Positions 1 through 7,802 of a stretch of 33,849 bases of DNA are shown one piece after another (positions within the stretch are counted from its first letter, which is position 1; each line of letters starts with the position of its first letter). Below the pieces are notes generated by a model. That model did no database searches. It was not told the origin of the DNA and saw nothing but the letters and a program-made list of their open reading frames with translations. Made by a program: the position numbers and the translations under genes. Where the stretch lies: the NCBI GenBank assembly GCA_003136635.1, contig PLFD01000057.1, positions 46,284-80,132 of the forward strand. The letters are read 5' to 3'. The stretch is from a candidate division FCPU426 bacterium. GTDB taxonomy: Bacteria > Oederibacteriota > Muellerivitia > Muellerivitales > Muellerivitaceae.

Positions 1-73
1 ACCGCCATCGCTCAAATCCTTTTAGACCCCTCTCCCACGGTATGCACTGGAAATCGGGCGTCAGTTTATTCTT

Positions 74-1291
74 TTACGACTCTTTTTGCTCTACTTTTTT
101 GTTTAATAAATGTCCCATTTTCAAACGTTTGGTATCTAGATAATGGGCATTTACCACATTCGGTTGTATTTCAATAGGAACCCGCTCCACCACATTTAAC
201 CCATAGCCTTCCAACCCTACAATTTTTTTGGGGTTATTGGTCAAAAGGCGTATGTCTCGAAGCCCCAAGTCGACTAAAATTTGGGCTCCAATGCCATAAT
301 CCCGCAAATCCGCAGGAAACCCCAGCTTTTCATTAGCTTCTACCGTATCCAGTCCCTGATCTTGCAGTTGATAAGCCTTGAGCTTATTCAATAAGCCAAT
401 CCCCCTGCCCTCTTGGCGCATGTAAAGCACAACACCTCGGCCTTCCTTGTCTATTTGATTCATGGCGGCATGCAGTTGATCGCCGCAATCGCAGCGCTGG
501 GAGCCGAAAACGTCGCCCGTTAAACATTCAGAATGGACTCTCACCAAAACCGGATCGGAGTCAATCTTTCCTTTCACGAAGGCCAAACTGTCATCGTCTT
601 CCGTTTGGGTTTGATAAACAATTACGTTCCAATCGCCAGTTTCAGTGGGTAAAGGAATTTCCAAAACCCGTTTTACGAGTTTTTCTTTTTCTCTCCGATA
701 GCGGATCAAATCAGCGATAGAGATCAGGGTTAAGGAATGCTTTTGAGCAAACTTTTTTAAATCATCCAATCGCGCCATAGTGCCGTCGTCATGCATAATT
801 TCTAAAAGTACGCCGGTAGGCCTTAACCCTGCCAGTTTGGCCAAATCCACTGCCGCTTCCGTATGTCCGGCGCGGCGAAGAACTCCGCCCATGCGGTATT
901 TCAAGGGAAAGATATGCCCCGGGCGCACCAAGTCAGAGGGTTTAGAACTTGGGTCTGCGATCACTTGAATAGTTTTGGCTCTGTCTTGGGCCGAAATGCC
1001 TGTGGTGGTTCCCTCTTTCGCGTCAACCGATATTGCAAAAGCCGTTCGGTACTGATCTTCTTCCCGGGTCACCATCATGGGCAAAGCCAATCGTTCCAAA
1101 TCTTCAGCGACCATGGGAACGCAAATAAGACCACGGGCTTCTTTCACCATGAAGTTAATCGCTTCAGGCGTGACTTTTTCAGCCGCCATAACCAAGTCGC
1201 CCTCGTTTTCACGGTGTTCATCGTCCACCACGATTACCATCTTTCCCTGACGGATATCGTTAATTGCCTGTTCAACCACTTGATGATTCAT
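74..1291 (-). CDS. ribBA: Bifunctional 3,4-dihydroxy-2-butanone 4-phosphate synthase / GTP cyclohydrolase II
   Basis: Makes both precursors of riboflavin in the cytoplasm: the DHBP synthase half converts ribulose 5-phosphate to the four-carbon unit, and the GTP cyclohydrolase II half opens GTP. Residues about 1-200 are the RibB domain, with the acidic motif [11 protein letters not shown] near residue 23 and [14 protein letters not shown] near residue 141. Residues about 205-400 are RibA, with the zinc-binding pattern [15 protein letters not shown] near residue 257 and RQEGRGIGL near residue 292. The length of 405 aa is normal for the fusion. The ATG start overlaps the stop of the upstream yaaR gene by 4 nt, so translation is probably coupled. 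It is the last rib gene visible; ribH is not in the 73 bases that remain to the left. Very sure of the family. Confidence 0.97.
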   Translation of the reverse strand: MNHQVVEQAINDIRQGKMVIVVDDEHRENEGDLVMAAEKVTPEAINFMVKEARGLICVPMVAEDLERLALPMMVTREEDQYRTAFAISVDAKEGTTTGISAQDRAKTIQVIADPSSKPSDLVRPGHIFPLKYRMGGVLRRAGHTEAAVDLAKLAGLRPTGVLLEIMHDDGTMARLDDLKKFAQKHSLTLISIADLIRYRREKEKLVKRVLEIPLPTETGDWNVIVYQTQTEDDDSLAFVKGKIDSDPVLVRVHSECLTGDVFGSQRCDCGDQLHAAMNQIDKEGRGVVLYMRQEGRGIGLLNKLKAYQLQDQGLDTVEANEKLGFPADLRDYGIGAQILVDLGLRDIRLLTNNPKKIVGLEGYGLNVVERVPIEIQPNVVNAHYLDTKRLKMGHLLNKKVEQKES

Positions 1292-1734
1292 AAATAGAGA
1301 TCCATCAAAATGCCCCGAATCTCGTCGAGGACCGTTAAAATTCTCATTGAATCCTGCTGGCCCGCTAAAAGAAGCTGACCTAAATTCTCTAAAGCTTCAT
1401 CCACCCTTTGGGTCATGAGATAGACCACAAATTTTCCGTCCTTTTGCCGACCCTGTTTTTCCTCAACTTTAAAAGAGGTTGAAACCATCTTATCCATAAA
1501 TTTTTTGACTGCCGTCTTATACTCATCAAACTCTTTGCGGTTTTTGGAAGCGAGAAGCTTTTTTCCCTTTTGCTCCACATCCACAATGAAAAGGCTCATT
1601 TCAGAACGCAAAACCGGATCATTCACTTTTTTAATCCGTTCATTTAAAGCCGGAGCAAAGTAAGCAGAAACAGCGCTCAGTTTTTCCAGCTCTTTTTCTT
1701 CATCACTACCATTGCCAATCGGTTCGATTTTCAT
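1288..1734 (-). CDS. YaaR/DUF327 family protein inside the riboflavin operon
   Basis: A 148 aa cytoplasmic protein of unknown function, rich in Lys and Glu and predicted mostly helical, with no signal peptide or membrane segment. The C-terminal pattern [18 protein letters not shown] and the central block [13 protein letters not shown] resemble the YaaR (DUF327) family known from Bacillus subtilis, which is about 146 aa and uncharacterised. It overlaps ribE (upstream) and ribBA (downstream) by 4 nt each, so it is translationally locked into the rib operon. Family assignment is by memory of conserved motifs, not by a search. A role linked to riboflavin is inferred only from position. Confidence 0.7.
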   Translation of the reverse strand: MKIEPIGNGSDEEKELEKLSAVSAYFAPALNERIKKVNDPVLRSEMSLFIVDVEQKGKKLLASKNRKEFDEYKTAVKKFMDKMVSTSFKVEEKQGRQKDGKFVVYLMTQRVDEALENLGQLLLAGQQDSMRILTVLDEIRGILMDLYL

Positions 1735-2336
1735 GATTTTACTCCCTGATAATTTGCCGAGAGTTTTTCAACGTATTTGGCCAAAATATCCACTTCCACG
1801 TGAAGCAAATCACCGACTTTTTTAGAACCCAGGTCCGTGTTTTGAAGGGTGTGCGGAATCAATGCCACTTCCAATTGATTTCCTTGTAACGCAGCTATGG
1901 TAAGACTAATCCCGTTCAAGGCAATACTTCCTTTTTCAACCATGTATCGGGATAAGTTTTGTGGAACCTTAACCGCCATTCGAACTCCCTGTCCTTCTGG
2001 ATCAATGGCCGTAATTTCCGCCAGACCATCCACATGCCCCTGCACAAAATGCCCTCCCAAAGGATCAGAAAGAGTCAGCGGTAATTCAAGGTTCACTTTG
2101 GAACCTTCTTGAAGAAGGCCCAAAACCGTACGATTCAAAGTTTCAGGAACTGCCTGAAAAGCCAATAGTGAGGTTTGAATATCCACAACCGTTAAACAGC
2201 ATCCATTCACCGCAACACTATCGCCCAACTTCACCCTGGACGATAATAGGGACGCTTGTAAGGTTAAACGAAGGTCGTGTCCCTGTTTATTCGTTTTTCG
2301 AACTAATCCAACTTCTTGAATTAAACCCGTAAACAT
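1731..2336 (-). CDS. ribE: Riboflavin synthase, alpha chain
   Basis: Catalyses dismutation of two 6,7-dimethyl-8-ribityllumazine molecules to riboflavin, the last step of the pathway. The N-terminus MFTGLIQEVG is diagnostic. The protein has the expected two tandem lumazine-binding barrels: the first contains NGCCLTV near residue 44 and GGHFVQGHVDG near residue 94; the second contains the matching NGISLT near residue 142. The 201 aa length is typical. It starts 1 nt after the ribD stop and overlaps yaaR by 4 nt, so ribD-ribE-yaaR-ribBA are one transcript. The symbol follows the ribE usage for the alpha subunit; some schemes call it ribC. Confidence 0.96.
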   Translation of the reverse strand: MFTGLIQEVGLVRKTNKQGHDLRLTLQASLLSSRVKLGDSVAVNGCCLTVVDIQTSLLAFQAVPETLNRTVLGLLQEGSKVNLELPLTLSDPLGGHFVQGHVDGLAEITAIDPEGQGVRMAVKVPQNLSRYMVEKGSIALNGISLTIAALQGNQLEVALIPHTLQNTDLGSKKVGDLLHVEVDILAKYVEKLSANYQGVKS

Positions 2337-2337
2337 T

Positions 2338-3438
2338 TCATTTCCTCAGGCGGGCGGTTAATAAATAATCCTCGCCCAATTTTTCAACATTTGTATGCAA
2401 AGCCACCCACGCCTTCGATGGATTTAAAATCCCGGTTCCGCCCACCCACCCTGGTGCGGGACCTCCAAAAATTTTGGGAGCCATAAAAAGAGCTAATTCA
2501 TCCGCCAGCTTTTCCCTTAAAAACGAAGCGTGAATCTCAGCCCCGCCTTCTACTAAAACACTTCGAACCGATAAAGAGTAAAGGGTCTTTAAAATAACTT
2601 CCAACGATAGCATTTTTTCTTTTAAAGGAACCCGAAAAACTTGAACGCCTTTATGCCGAAGAGCTTTTTCACGAGAAAGGGAGGCTTGGGGCGAGGTGAA
2701 AACCAAAGTCTTGGAAAAACCCTTAAAAATCTTAGCCACTGGCTTCACCTGTAACTTGGAATCTAAAAGAATCCTAAGGGGCCAACCATCTTTTCGATGA
2801 TAGTTGGGCAACCGAACCGTTAATGACGGGTTATCCAGTAAAGCCGTTCGGCTCCCGACCAGTATGGCGTCCACCGACGAGCGTAGCTGATGGACTTTTC
2901 GCAGGGCCAATGATCCCGTAATCCATTTCGACAAACCCGAAACCGTGGCTATTTTTCCATCCAAGGTCATCGCGACCTTTAAAATGACTTTGGGCCGTTG
3001 ATAATCCACGCTGAATATAAAGTTTTCATTCAACTTTTTGGTTTCTCCTCGTAAAACACCGTTTTGAACCACAATTCCGGCTTTTTTCAATATGGCAAAC
3101 CCTTTTCCGGCCACCAGCGGAAAGGGATCTTTCATCGCCGCAACCACTTTCACGACACCCGCTTTAATCAAGGAGTCAACGCAAGGAGGTGTTTTTCCGT
3201 AATGACTGCAGGGCTCTAAAGTCACATAAAGCGTGGTGCCCCTGGCTTTGGAACCAGCTTTCTTTAACGCCACGATTTCAGCGTGTGGACCGCCGTATTG
3301 TTGATGGGCCCCCTCGGCGACTATTTTTCCATTTTTAACCAAAACCGCGCCCACTTTGGGATTAGGCGAAACATACCCGCCTTGTGTTTGAGCCAGCGCT
3401 AAAGCTCTTTTCATGTATGACTGGTCTGAGTTTTTCAA
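2338..3438 (-). CDS. ribD: Bifunctional diaminohydroxyphosphoribosylaminopyrimidine deaminase / 5-amino-6-(5-phosphoribosylamino)uracil reductase
   Basis: Performs the deamination and the NADPH-dependent side-chain reduction after GTP cyclohydrolase II in riboflavin synthesis. Residues about 5-145 form a cytidine-deaminase-like zinc domain, with HAEIVAL near residue 48 and PCSHYGKTPPC near residue 75. Residues about 146-366 are the reductase, with KVAMTLDGKIAT and SLSVRSVLVEGGAEIHASFL. The length of 366 aa is normal. I use the TTG at 3438 because family members start a few residues before the YMKRALALA helix; the internal ATG (3414) would cut close to it. Neither start has a clear Shine-Dalgarno. 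It is the first gene of the rib operon, with a candidate promoter just upstream and no recognisable FMN riboswitch. Confidence 0.95.
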   Translation of the reverse strand: MKNSDQSYMKRALALAQTQGGYVSPNPKVGAVLVKNGKIVAEGAHQQYGGPHAEIVALKKAGSKARGTTLYVTLEPCSHYGKTPPCVDSLIKAGVVKVVAAMKDPFPLVAGKGFAILKKAGIVVQNGVLRGETKKLNENFIFSVDYQRPKVILKVAMTLDGKIATVSGLSKWITGSLALRKVHQLRSSVDAILVGSRTALLDNPSLTVRLPNYHRKDGWPLRILLDSKLQVKPVAKIFKGFSKTLVFTSPQASLSREKALRHKGVQVFRVPLKEKMLSLEVILKTLYSLSVRSVLVEGGAEIHASFLREKLADELALFMAPKIFGGPAPGWVGGTGILNPSKAWVALHTNVEKLGEDYLLTARLRK

Positions 3439-3468
3439 TTTGATGGCCCGTGGAATAAGAATAACCTC

Positions 3469-3497
3469 AGTATGCTACAGCCTGCAGGTGGGTTCAA
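3469..3497 (-). promoter_or_regulatory. Candidate sigma-70 promoter for the rib operon
   Basis: On the minus strand TTGAAC (3497-3492) and CATACT (3474-3469) are separated by exactly 17 nt. Transcription would start near 3462, about 24 nt before the ribD TTG. Four to five matches in each hexamer; not tested. Confidence 0.45.
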
Positions 3498-3526
3498 CCG
3501 CTCATGCGGGCTTTGTAACTCGCCCG
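3498..3526. repeat. Overlapping small inverted repeats between ribD and gpm
   Basis: CCGC-TCAT-GCGG (3498-3509) overlaps a second stem CGGGC (3507-3511) pairing with GCCCG (3522-3526). They lie between the two divergent promoters and cannot both form. They could be operator DNA or part of an RNA leader. No known riboswitch or tRNA matches. Confidence 0.4.
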
Positions 3527-3527
3527 A

Positions 3528-3574
3528 TTGACAAAACCTTTACGCTTTCCAAAATGGTGTTCAGAGGTTAAAAT
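3528..3574 (+). promoter_or_regulatory. Candidate promoter region for gpm-vanY
   Basis: A perfect -35 TTGACA (3528-3533) is followed after 17 nt by a poor -10 (AAAATG, 3551-3556). A second option is TTTCCA (3546-3551), 17 nt, TAAAAT (3569-3574). The sequence does not decide between them. Confidence 0.3.
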
Positions 3575-3636
3575 TTGCCTTCTTTTCGTGAGCCTTTAAA
3601 AACAAATTCGGTTTTTTCAATACTAAAGAGGTCAAA

Positions 3637-4245
3637 ATGCCAACATTAGTTCTCGTTCGTCATGGTCAATCCCAATGGAATTTGGAAAATAAATTTACGG
3701 GCTGGGTTGATGTGCCTCTTACCATACAAGGCGAACAGGAAGCGCACAGGGCCGGAAAACAATTAAAAAACCTTCATTTTGATATCGCTTTTACCTCAGA
3801 TCTTCAAAGAGCCCAAAAAACCCTCGCCATCATTTTGGAGGAAATTGGTCAGAAAAATCTGACGATTATTAAAGAAAAAGCTTTGAACGAACGACATTAC
3901 GGTGATTTGCAAGGGTTGGATAAAACGGAAACTGCCAAAAAGTTTGGCGACGAGCAGGTGAAAATCTGGCGTCGCAGCTACGATATAGCTCCGCCCAACG
4001 GAGAATCGCTTAAAGATACCGCCGCCCGTACTTTGCCTTATTTTGACGCTCAAATTGTACCTTTGCTGAAAGAAGGAAAAAATATCCTGGTGGCCGCTCA
4101 CGGCAATTCCCTTCGTTCCATTGTGATGCATTTGGAACATTTAACCAAAGAACAGGTATTGGAATTGAATTTAGAAACCGCGGTGCCTCGGGTTTACGAA
4201 TTGGATAAAGATCTCAAAATCCTCTCCGCTAAAAATCTACAATAA
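3637..4245 (+). CDS. gpmA: 2,3-bisphosphoglycerate-dependent phosphoglycerate mutase (short form)
   Basis: Interconverts 3- and 2-phosphoglycerate in glycolysis and gluconeogenesis. The N-terminal LVRHGQSQWN carries the phospho-accepting His (residue 9); FTGWVDVPLT, TSDLQRAQKT and LNERHYGDLQGL are typical of the cofactor-dependent mutase, and AAHGNSLRS near residue 153 carries the second catalytic His. At 202 aa it is shorter than the 250 aa enterobacterial enzyme and matches the short form seen in many other bacteria. GAGG sits 6 nt before the ATG. It is followed 27 nt later by the VanY-like gene on the same strand. Confident for the family; a broad-specificity phosphatase is less likely because of the FTGW and ERHYG motifs. 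Confidence 0.93.
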   Translation: MPTLVLVRHGQSQWNLENKFTGWVDVPLTIQGEQEAHRAGKQLKNLHFDIAFTSDLQRAQKTLAIILEEIGQKNLTIIKEKALNERHYGDLQGLDKTETAKKFGDEQVKIWRRSYDIAPPNGESLKDTAARTLPYFDAQIVPLLKEGKNILVAAHGNSLRSIVMHLEHLTKEQVLELNLETAVPRVYELDKDLKILSAKNLQ

Positions 4246-4272
4246 TTTAAATTCAAAGGAACGTTCTAATCT

Positions 4273-5046
4273 GTGAACTTCAAACTTCTGTTTTTTCTTT
4301 TGATTCAGGGACTAGGTATTTCCTGCGCCCCCCGACAAATGATAGTTCAACAAATGCTACCCAATAAATCCAACATTATAATACCTATTCCTCCCGCGCC
4401 AATTTTGACCGAGGACCATTTATTGGGTTTTACGGCTCCTCCCGAAATGATTGAAGATCCTGAAACCGGGCATCGAGCCCTTCCCGGAGTCATGCAGGCT
4501 TTCTGGCGTTTCAAGGAACGGGCCAAAATGGATGGATGGAACCTCATTTTGGTATCAGCTTATCGTTCCTATCGGGATCAGCGCCGGGTTTGGAATCAAT
4601 CGGACGACTCTTATCTACAGCGAGGCGCCACGAACCAAAAAAAACGAGTGGAAGCGGTCATGAGTCTGGTTTCGGTTCCAGGCCTATCTCGACATCACTG
4701 GGGCACCGAGTTGGACATATCCGAAACTTCCATTCGCGGGCAGTTAGTTAATGTAGAGCCAGACACACCGGAAAGAGTTCTAAAGTTCTACACTTGGATG
4801 CAAAAAAACGCCCCCCAGTATGGCTTTTGCCAGGTTTATCTGGGACAAAAGGGATCCGTACATAACGAACCCTGGCACTGGTCTTATTTGCCTTATTCTA
4901 AAACTTATCAAAAACAATTTATGGATATTAAAAATTTCAAAAGGATTTTCGACGTCAACGTGGAAGATGTTGACTACCTAATGAGAAACTTTAACCGGAT
5001 TCTCAAAGACGAGAAAAGCTCCATCAACCCGATCTGCGGCGACTAA
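4273..5046 (+). CDS. VanY-type D-alanyl-D-alanine carboxypeptidase, probable lipoprotein
   Basis: Trims the terminal D-Ala from peptidoglycan stem peptides or precursors outside the cytoplasmic membrane. The zinc peptidase family M15B motifs are clear: SAYRSYRDQRRVW near residue 96, SRHHWGTELDIS near residue 140 (His and Asp ligands) and EPWHWSYLP near residue 200 (catalytic Glu/His). Residues 1-19 are hydrophobic and end at a Cys in the context LGISC, an imperfect lipobox. I take the GTG at 4273, which precedes the hydrophobic leader; AAGGA lies about 12 nt upstream, a long spacing. It ends in a 4-nt convergent overlap with nadK. Resistance to vancomycin should not be inferred: no vanH, A or X is nearby. 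Confidence 0.85.
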   Translation: MNFKLLFFLLIQGLGISCAPRQMIVQQMLPNKSNIIIPIPPAPILTEDHLLGFTAPPEMIEDPETGHRALPGVMQAFWRFKERAKMDGWNLILVSAYRSYRDQRRVWNQSDDSYLQRGATNQKKRVEAVMSLVSVPGLSRHHWGTELDISETSIRGQLVNVEPDTPERVLKFYTWMQKNAPQYGFCQVYLGQKGSVHNEPWHWSYLPYSKTYQKQFMDIKNFKRIFDVNVEDVDYLMRNFNRILKDEKSSINPICGD

Positions 5047-5918
5047 TCTTTAACACCAATAACTTTCAATGGATATGGAGAGATTTGAATTTTTAAACGA
5101 TCCCCCACTTTAAATGGTTCAATCAAATTAGAACCATCAACAAAAATTCTTCCCTGCCTCATATAAGAGATAATTTCCAACGTTTGACTTTTTTTTAAAA
5201 CATTCTTTAAAAATAGGCGACGCCCGAATTTACGATGATAAACCTCACGCGCGACAAATTGAAATTGTTTGGCCGTCGCCTGAAATGATTTTCCGCCAGC
5301 CGAAAGCACAGCGGCTGTTGAGCCTGCCGCACTGCTGACCCAAACACCGCTGGACATTTGCTCTTCCGAGCGATTACCCACTTTAAGAATATACCGCGAG
5401 GTACCCGCCGGACTAAGTGTTGAAATCAAAAGATCGTTCAACACTGGAATTGGATTTTTCTTTCCATTGATAAAAAAGTCCAACCTCCAAATCAATGCGG
5501 GTTTAACACGGCCAGATAAGTATCCATCCAACACTTTCGAAAAGTTCGCGCCATTACTCCCGCTTAATCGCGCCACACTTTGCTGCGGATCTGAATTGAC
5601 CCCCAAGATAGGCGTTTTCCATAGATGGTGAGAGCAGTCTAAAAAAGTTCCATCCCCGCCAACCGAAATAATCAACTTAAATTTACGGTCTATATTTTCT
5701 AGATTTTTGACCCTACTACGAAGAAGAGTAGTAACTTTAAACCCTTTTTGCTTCAAAACCTTTTCTACCGTTTGTAAAGTTCCAAGATGCCTTTCATGAC
5801 TTTTTCTTAAAACATCCCAAAAACGATTCTTTTTAAAACCCTTAACTAAGTTTGCAAAGGAACCATAACGACTGTAGGTGCTTTCTTTATAAACAACCAA
5901 AACATTGGCGCTTAACAT
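5043..5918 (-). CDS. nadK: ATP-dependent NAD(H) kinase, NADK2/NADK3-like
   Basis: Phosphorylates NAD or NADH to NADP(H). The diagnostic GGDGTFLDCSH is at about residue 89. It is followed by PILGVNSDP, LNDLLI and SGVWVSSAAGSTAAVLSAGG near residue 192. The pattern GVNSDP plus LND (instead of LNE) plus AAGSTAA resembles, from memory, plant NADK3 and mitochondrial NADK2 rather than the usual bacterial NadK, so NADH may be an accepted substrate. At 291 aa the length fits. The ATG start lies 14 nt after the marC stop, with only a weak SD, so the two are probably cotranscribed. Kinase assignment is firm; cofactor preference is inferred. Confidence 0.85.
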   Translation of the reverse strand: MLSANVLVVYKESTYSRYGSFANLVKGFKKNRFWDVLRKSHERHLGTLQTVEKVLKQKGFKVTTLLRSRVKNLENIDRKFKLIISVGGDGTFLDCSHHLWKTPILGVNSDPQQSVARLSGSNGANFSKVLDGYLSGRVKPALIWRLDFFINGKKNPIPVLNDLLISTLSPAGTSRYILKVGNRSEEQMSSGVWVSSAAGSTAAVLSAGGKSFQATAKQFQFVAREVYHRKFGRRLFLKNVLKKSQTLEIISYMRQGRIFVDGSNLIEPFKVGDRLKIQISPYPLKVIGVKD

Positions 5919-5932
5919 AAAGTTTGAACTTT

Positions 5933-6523
5933 CTATTTAATAATTGATGTGATCGCCACACGGATCATCATGACCGCATATGCGGAAAGCAGAAGGGCCG
6001 CCAGCTTAGAAACGGCTTTAGAACCCGTAACTCCCATGAACTTCATTAAATAACTGGCGTTTCGAAAGATGATCCAGGCAATTAAAAGGTTTAACAAAAG
6101 ACTGCCTGCAATTTCCCAAAAAATAAACCGATTCCTCAAAAGTATCAAAGTCGCGAGAACCGCCGGCCCCACTAATAAAGGAATTCCAATGGGAACGATG
6201 CCAATGCTGTTATCGCTCGAATCGTCCATTGAAAACATTTTCTGTTCCCAAACAATGTCTCGTAGGGCTATCACCAGCACCAACAATCCACCCGCTATCT
6301 GAAAATCCCCCACCTTTAATCCCAATGCCAGCAAAATGCGGGGCCCCAAAGGAATAAACAAAATACCAACTACACCAGCCAAAAGGATAGAACCGTTCAA
6401 AACTTTTTGACGGCGTTGAACGGATAAATTTGATGTCATTTGAACAAAGGCAGGCAGGATACCTAAAGGATCCATCGCGACAAAAAGAGGGAGAAACAAA
6501 CTGAGAAAATCTGTCCAAGCCAT
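5933..6523 (-). CDS. MarC family integral membrane protein
   Basis: A 196 aa inner-membrane protein with about six hydrophobic helices. The opening FLSLFLPLFVAMDPLGILPAF and the later GIVPIGIPLLVGPAVLATLIL are typical of the MarC/UPF0056 family, which has two related three-helix halves. Members have been called multiple-antibiotic-resistance proteins, but that role was not upheld for E. coli MarC and the function is unknown. GGAG is about 9 nt before the ATG. It is the first gene of a two-gene unit with nadK and has its own candidate promoter. Confidence 0.9.
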   Translation of the reverse strand: MAWTDFLSLFLPLFVAMDPLGILPAFVQMTSNLSVQRRQKVLNGSILLAGVVGILFIPLGPRILLALGLKVGDFQIAGGLLVLVIALRDIVWEQKMFSMDDSSDNSIGIVPIGIPLLVGPAVLATLILLRNRFIFWEIAGSLLLNLLIAWIIFRNASYLMKFMGVTGSKAVSKLAALLLSAYAVMMIRVAITSIIK

Positions 6524-6571
6524 ATTATTTGGCTCCGATAATTTAACCGAAAACCGACCTACAGACTTATT

Positions 6572-6600
6572 ATTATGCTGATATATCGCCCTACCGACAA
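6572..6600 (-). promoter_or_regulatory. Candidate sigma-70 promoter for marC-nadK
   Basis: TTGTCG (6600-6595) and CATAAT (6577-6572) on the minus strand with a 17-nt spacer. Predicted start near 6565, leaving a leader of about 42 nt that contains the marC SD. Confidence 0.5.
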
Positions 6601-6649
6601 AAGCTCATGAAGATTACTTGATGAAGAAAAGTACTTCAACCGGTTAAAG

Positions 6650-7780
6650 TTACAATTTCATCTCATAACCGGTTGTTACGGTCCAGAAGATATATTCGGT
6701 ACTGGTTGGGTTGCCATTTGAATCACTACCATTATTTTTAGCATAGATATAATCGGCCATGGCCGAGAATTTTAACGCAGAATCCTCCGCCAGTTTTAAA
6801 CGATAGGCAGGACCCAGTCCCAACAATAAACCCCCGCCGTTATAATTAATTATTGAGTCGCTTTGGAAAATATACTTTATTTCACTCGCTAAAGAAAAAT
6901 CATCAAAAGCATAAGTCGAATCAGCATAAACTCTCGGACCATTCGAGTTGAGGCTTTCAGTCACCAATGGACCCCCATTAGTACTCCAAGCCGAAGGTAA
7001 ATAAAACTGTCCACCCAACTCAAAAGATAACGCTTTAGGATTGCTCCAATTATAAGAAGCGTTAAAGTTAGTTCCCAATTGATAAAAATTCTGACCATTT
7101 TCAACAGTGGGAAAGGACTGATAAACTGAACAGCGAATAATCTCATTTTCATCATTTTTAAACGGCATCACCCGATTTAACGCAAAAAATACAGCACTTC
7201 CCAAGCTTAAGGAATTGACTGTTGTAACATTGCCATAACTAGGATTAAAAGCACCCGAATATAGATAACCCACACCAACGCCGTATTCGCCTCTTCCATC
7301 CGGTAGAGAAATACCATAAAAACCACTCGCCCCCCACCCTCTTCCGTTATAACGACTGTCGATAAATTGGGTCGGTGGAATAGAGGATTGTTCTTTGGTG
7401 TTCCAGGTTGTATCACCGGTAGGAAAATTGACAGCCGCGTTAAAAATGGACTTAAACGAAAAGGTCTTAAACGTTAACTCGCCTCCTAAAACCGTATCCG
7501 AAAGATTAGACAAATTATAAGTTTGAGGAGACGCCCCGTTAACCGTATAGGTATCCCCAGCCGTCATAAACTCGCCCTGACTGTAAATGTTGAGATCGGG
7601 AGTAAACCGATAAGAAATTGCTACCGGGAACAATACTTCGTAACCATTGTCTTGTGCGGGGGCTGCGTAATTTGTATTCCAACCGTCATAGACAGCACCC
7701 ACACTCAGTTCACCTTCCGCCCAAGCTCCCGAAGTCATCAAAAACAAAACCGCGATTATTTTTAAATTTTTATTAAGCAT
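6650..7780 (-). CDS. Probable outer-membrane beta-barrel protein
   Basis: A 376 aa exported protein. The first 21 residues form a signal peptide (MLNKNLKIIAVLF, then MTSGAWA with cleavage before EGEL). The rest is rich in Gly, Asn, Tyr and Ser, with alternating hydrophobic strands and aromatic residues, as in beta-barrels. I start at the ATG at 7780 because AGGA lies just upstream and the signal peptide begins there; a longer reading to 7816 would overlap the fecR-like gene by 14 nt and add 12 unlikely residues. It follows the FecR protein closely and probably shares its transcript. No specific transporter family is recognised. It may be a porin, a lipid or metabolite channel, or an assay-defined barrel of unknown cargo. 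Confidence 0.65.
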   Translation of the reverse strand: MLNKNLKIIAVLFLMTSGAWAEGELSVGAVYDGWNTNYAAPAQDNGYEVLFPVAISYRFTPDLNIYSQGEFMTAGDTYTVNGASPQTYNLSNLSDTVLGGELTFKTFSFKSIFNAAVNFPTGDTTWNTKEQSSIPPTQFIDSRYNGRGWGASGFYGISLPDGRGEYGVGVGYLYSGAFNPSYGNVTTVNSLSLGSAVFFALNRVMPFKNDENEIIRCSVYQSFPTVENGQNFYQLGTNFNASYNWSNPKALSFELGGQFYLPSAWSTNGGPLVTESLNSNGPRVYADSTYAFDDFSLASEIKYIFQSDSIINYNGGGLLLGLGPAYRLKLAEDSALKFSAMADYIYAKNNGSDSNGNPTSTEYIFWTVTTGYEMKL

Positions 7781-7802
7781 AAGCTTTCCTATTTTAAAAT
7801 TA

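Noticed and set aside
1..73. Start of ribH left of ribBA
   Set aside because: An ATG-like codon is visible at the extreme end on the minus strand, but only two codons remain and they do not allow an assignment.
863..1297. 144 aa open frame on the plus strand opposite ribBA
   Set aside because: It is antisense to a strong, fully motif-supported enzyme, has no SD and no recognisable domain.
3498..3530. tRNA-like anticodon arm (CGGGC ... GCCCG) between ribD and gpm
   Set aside because: The loop is 10 nt, not 7, and no acceptor, D or T arms can be built around it.
3439..3636. FMN riboswitch upstream of ribD
   Set aside because: I looked for the conserved stems and joining segments of the FMN aptamer on the minus strand and found no match.
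4273..5046. Vancomycin resistance determinant
   Set aside because: VanY-type peptidases are common housekeeping enzymes, and no vanH/A/X or vanRS genes are present.
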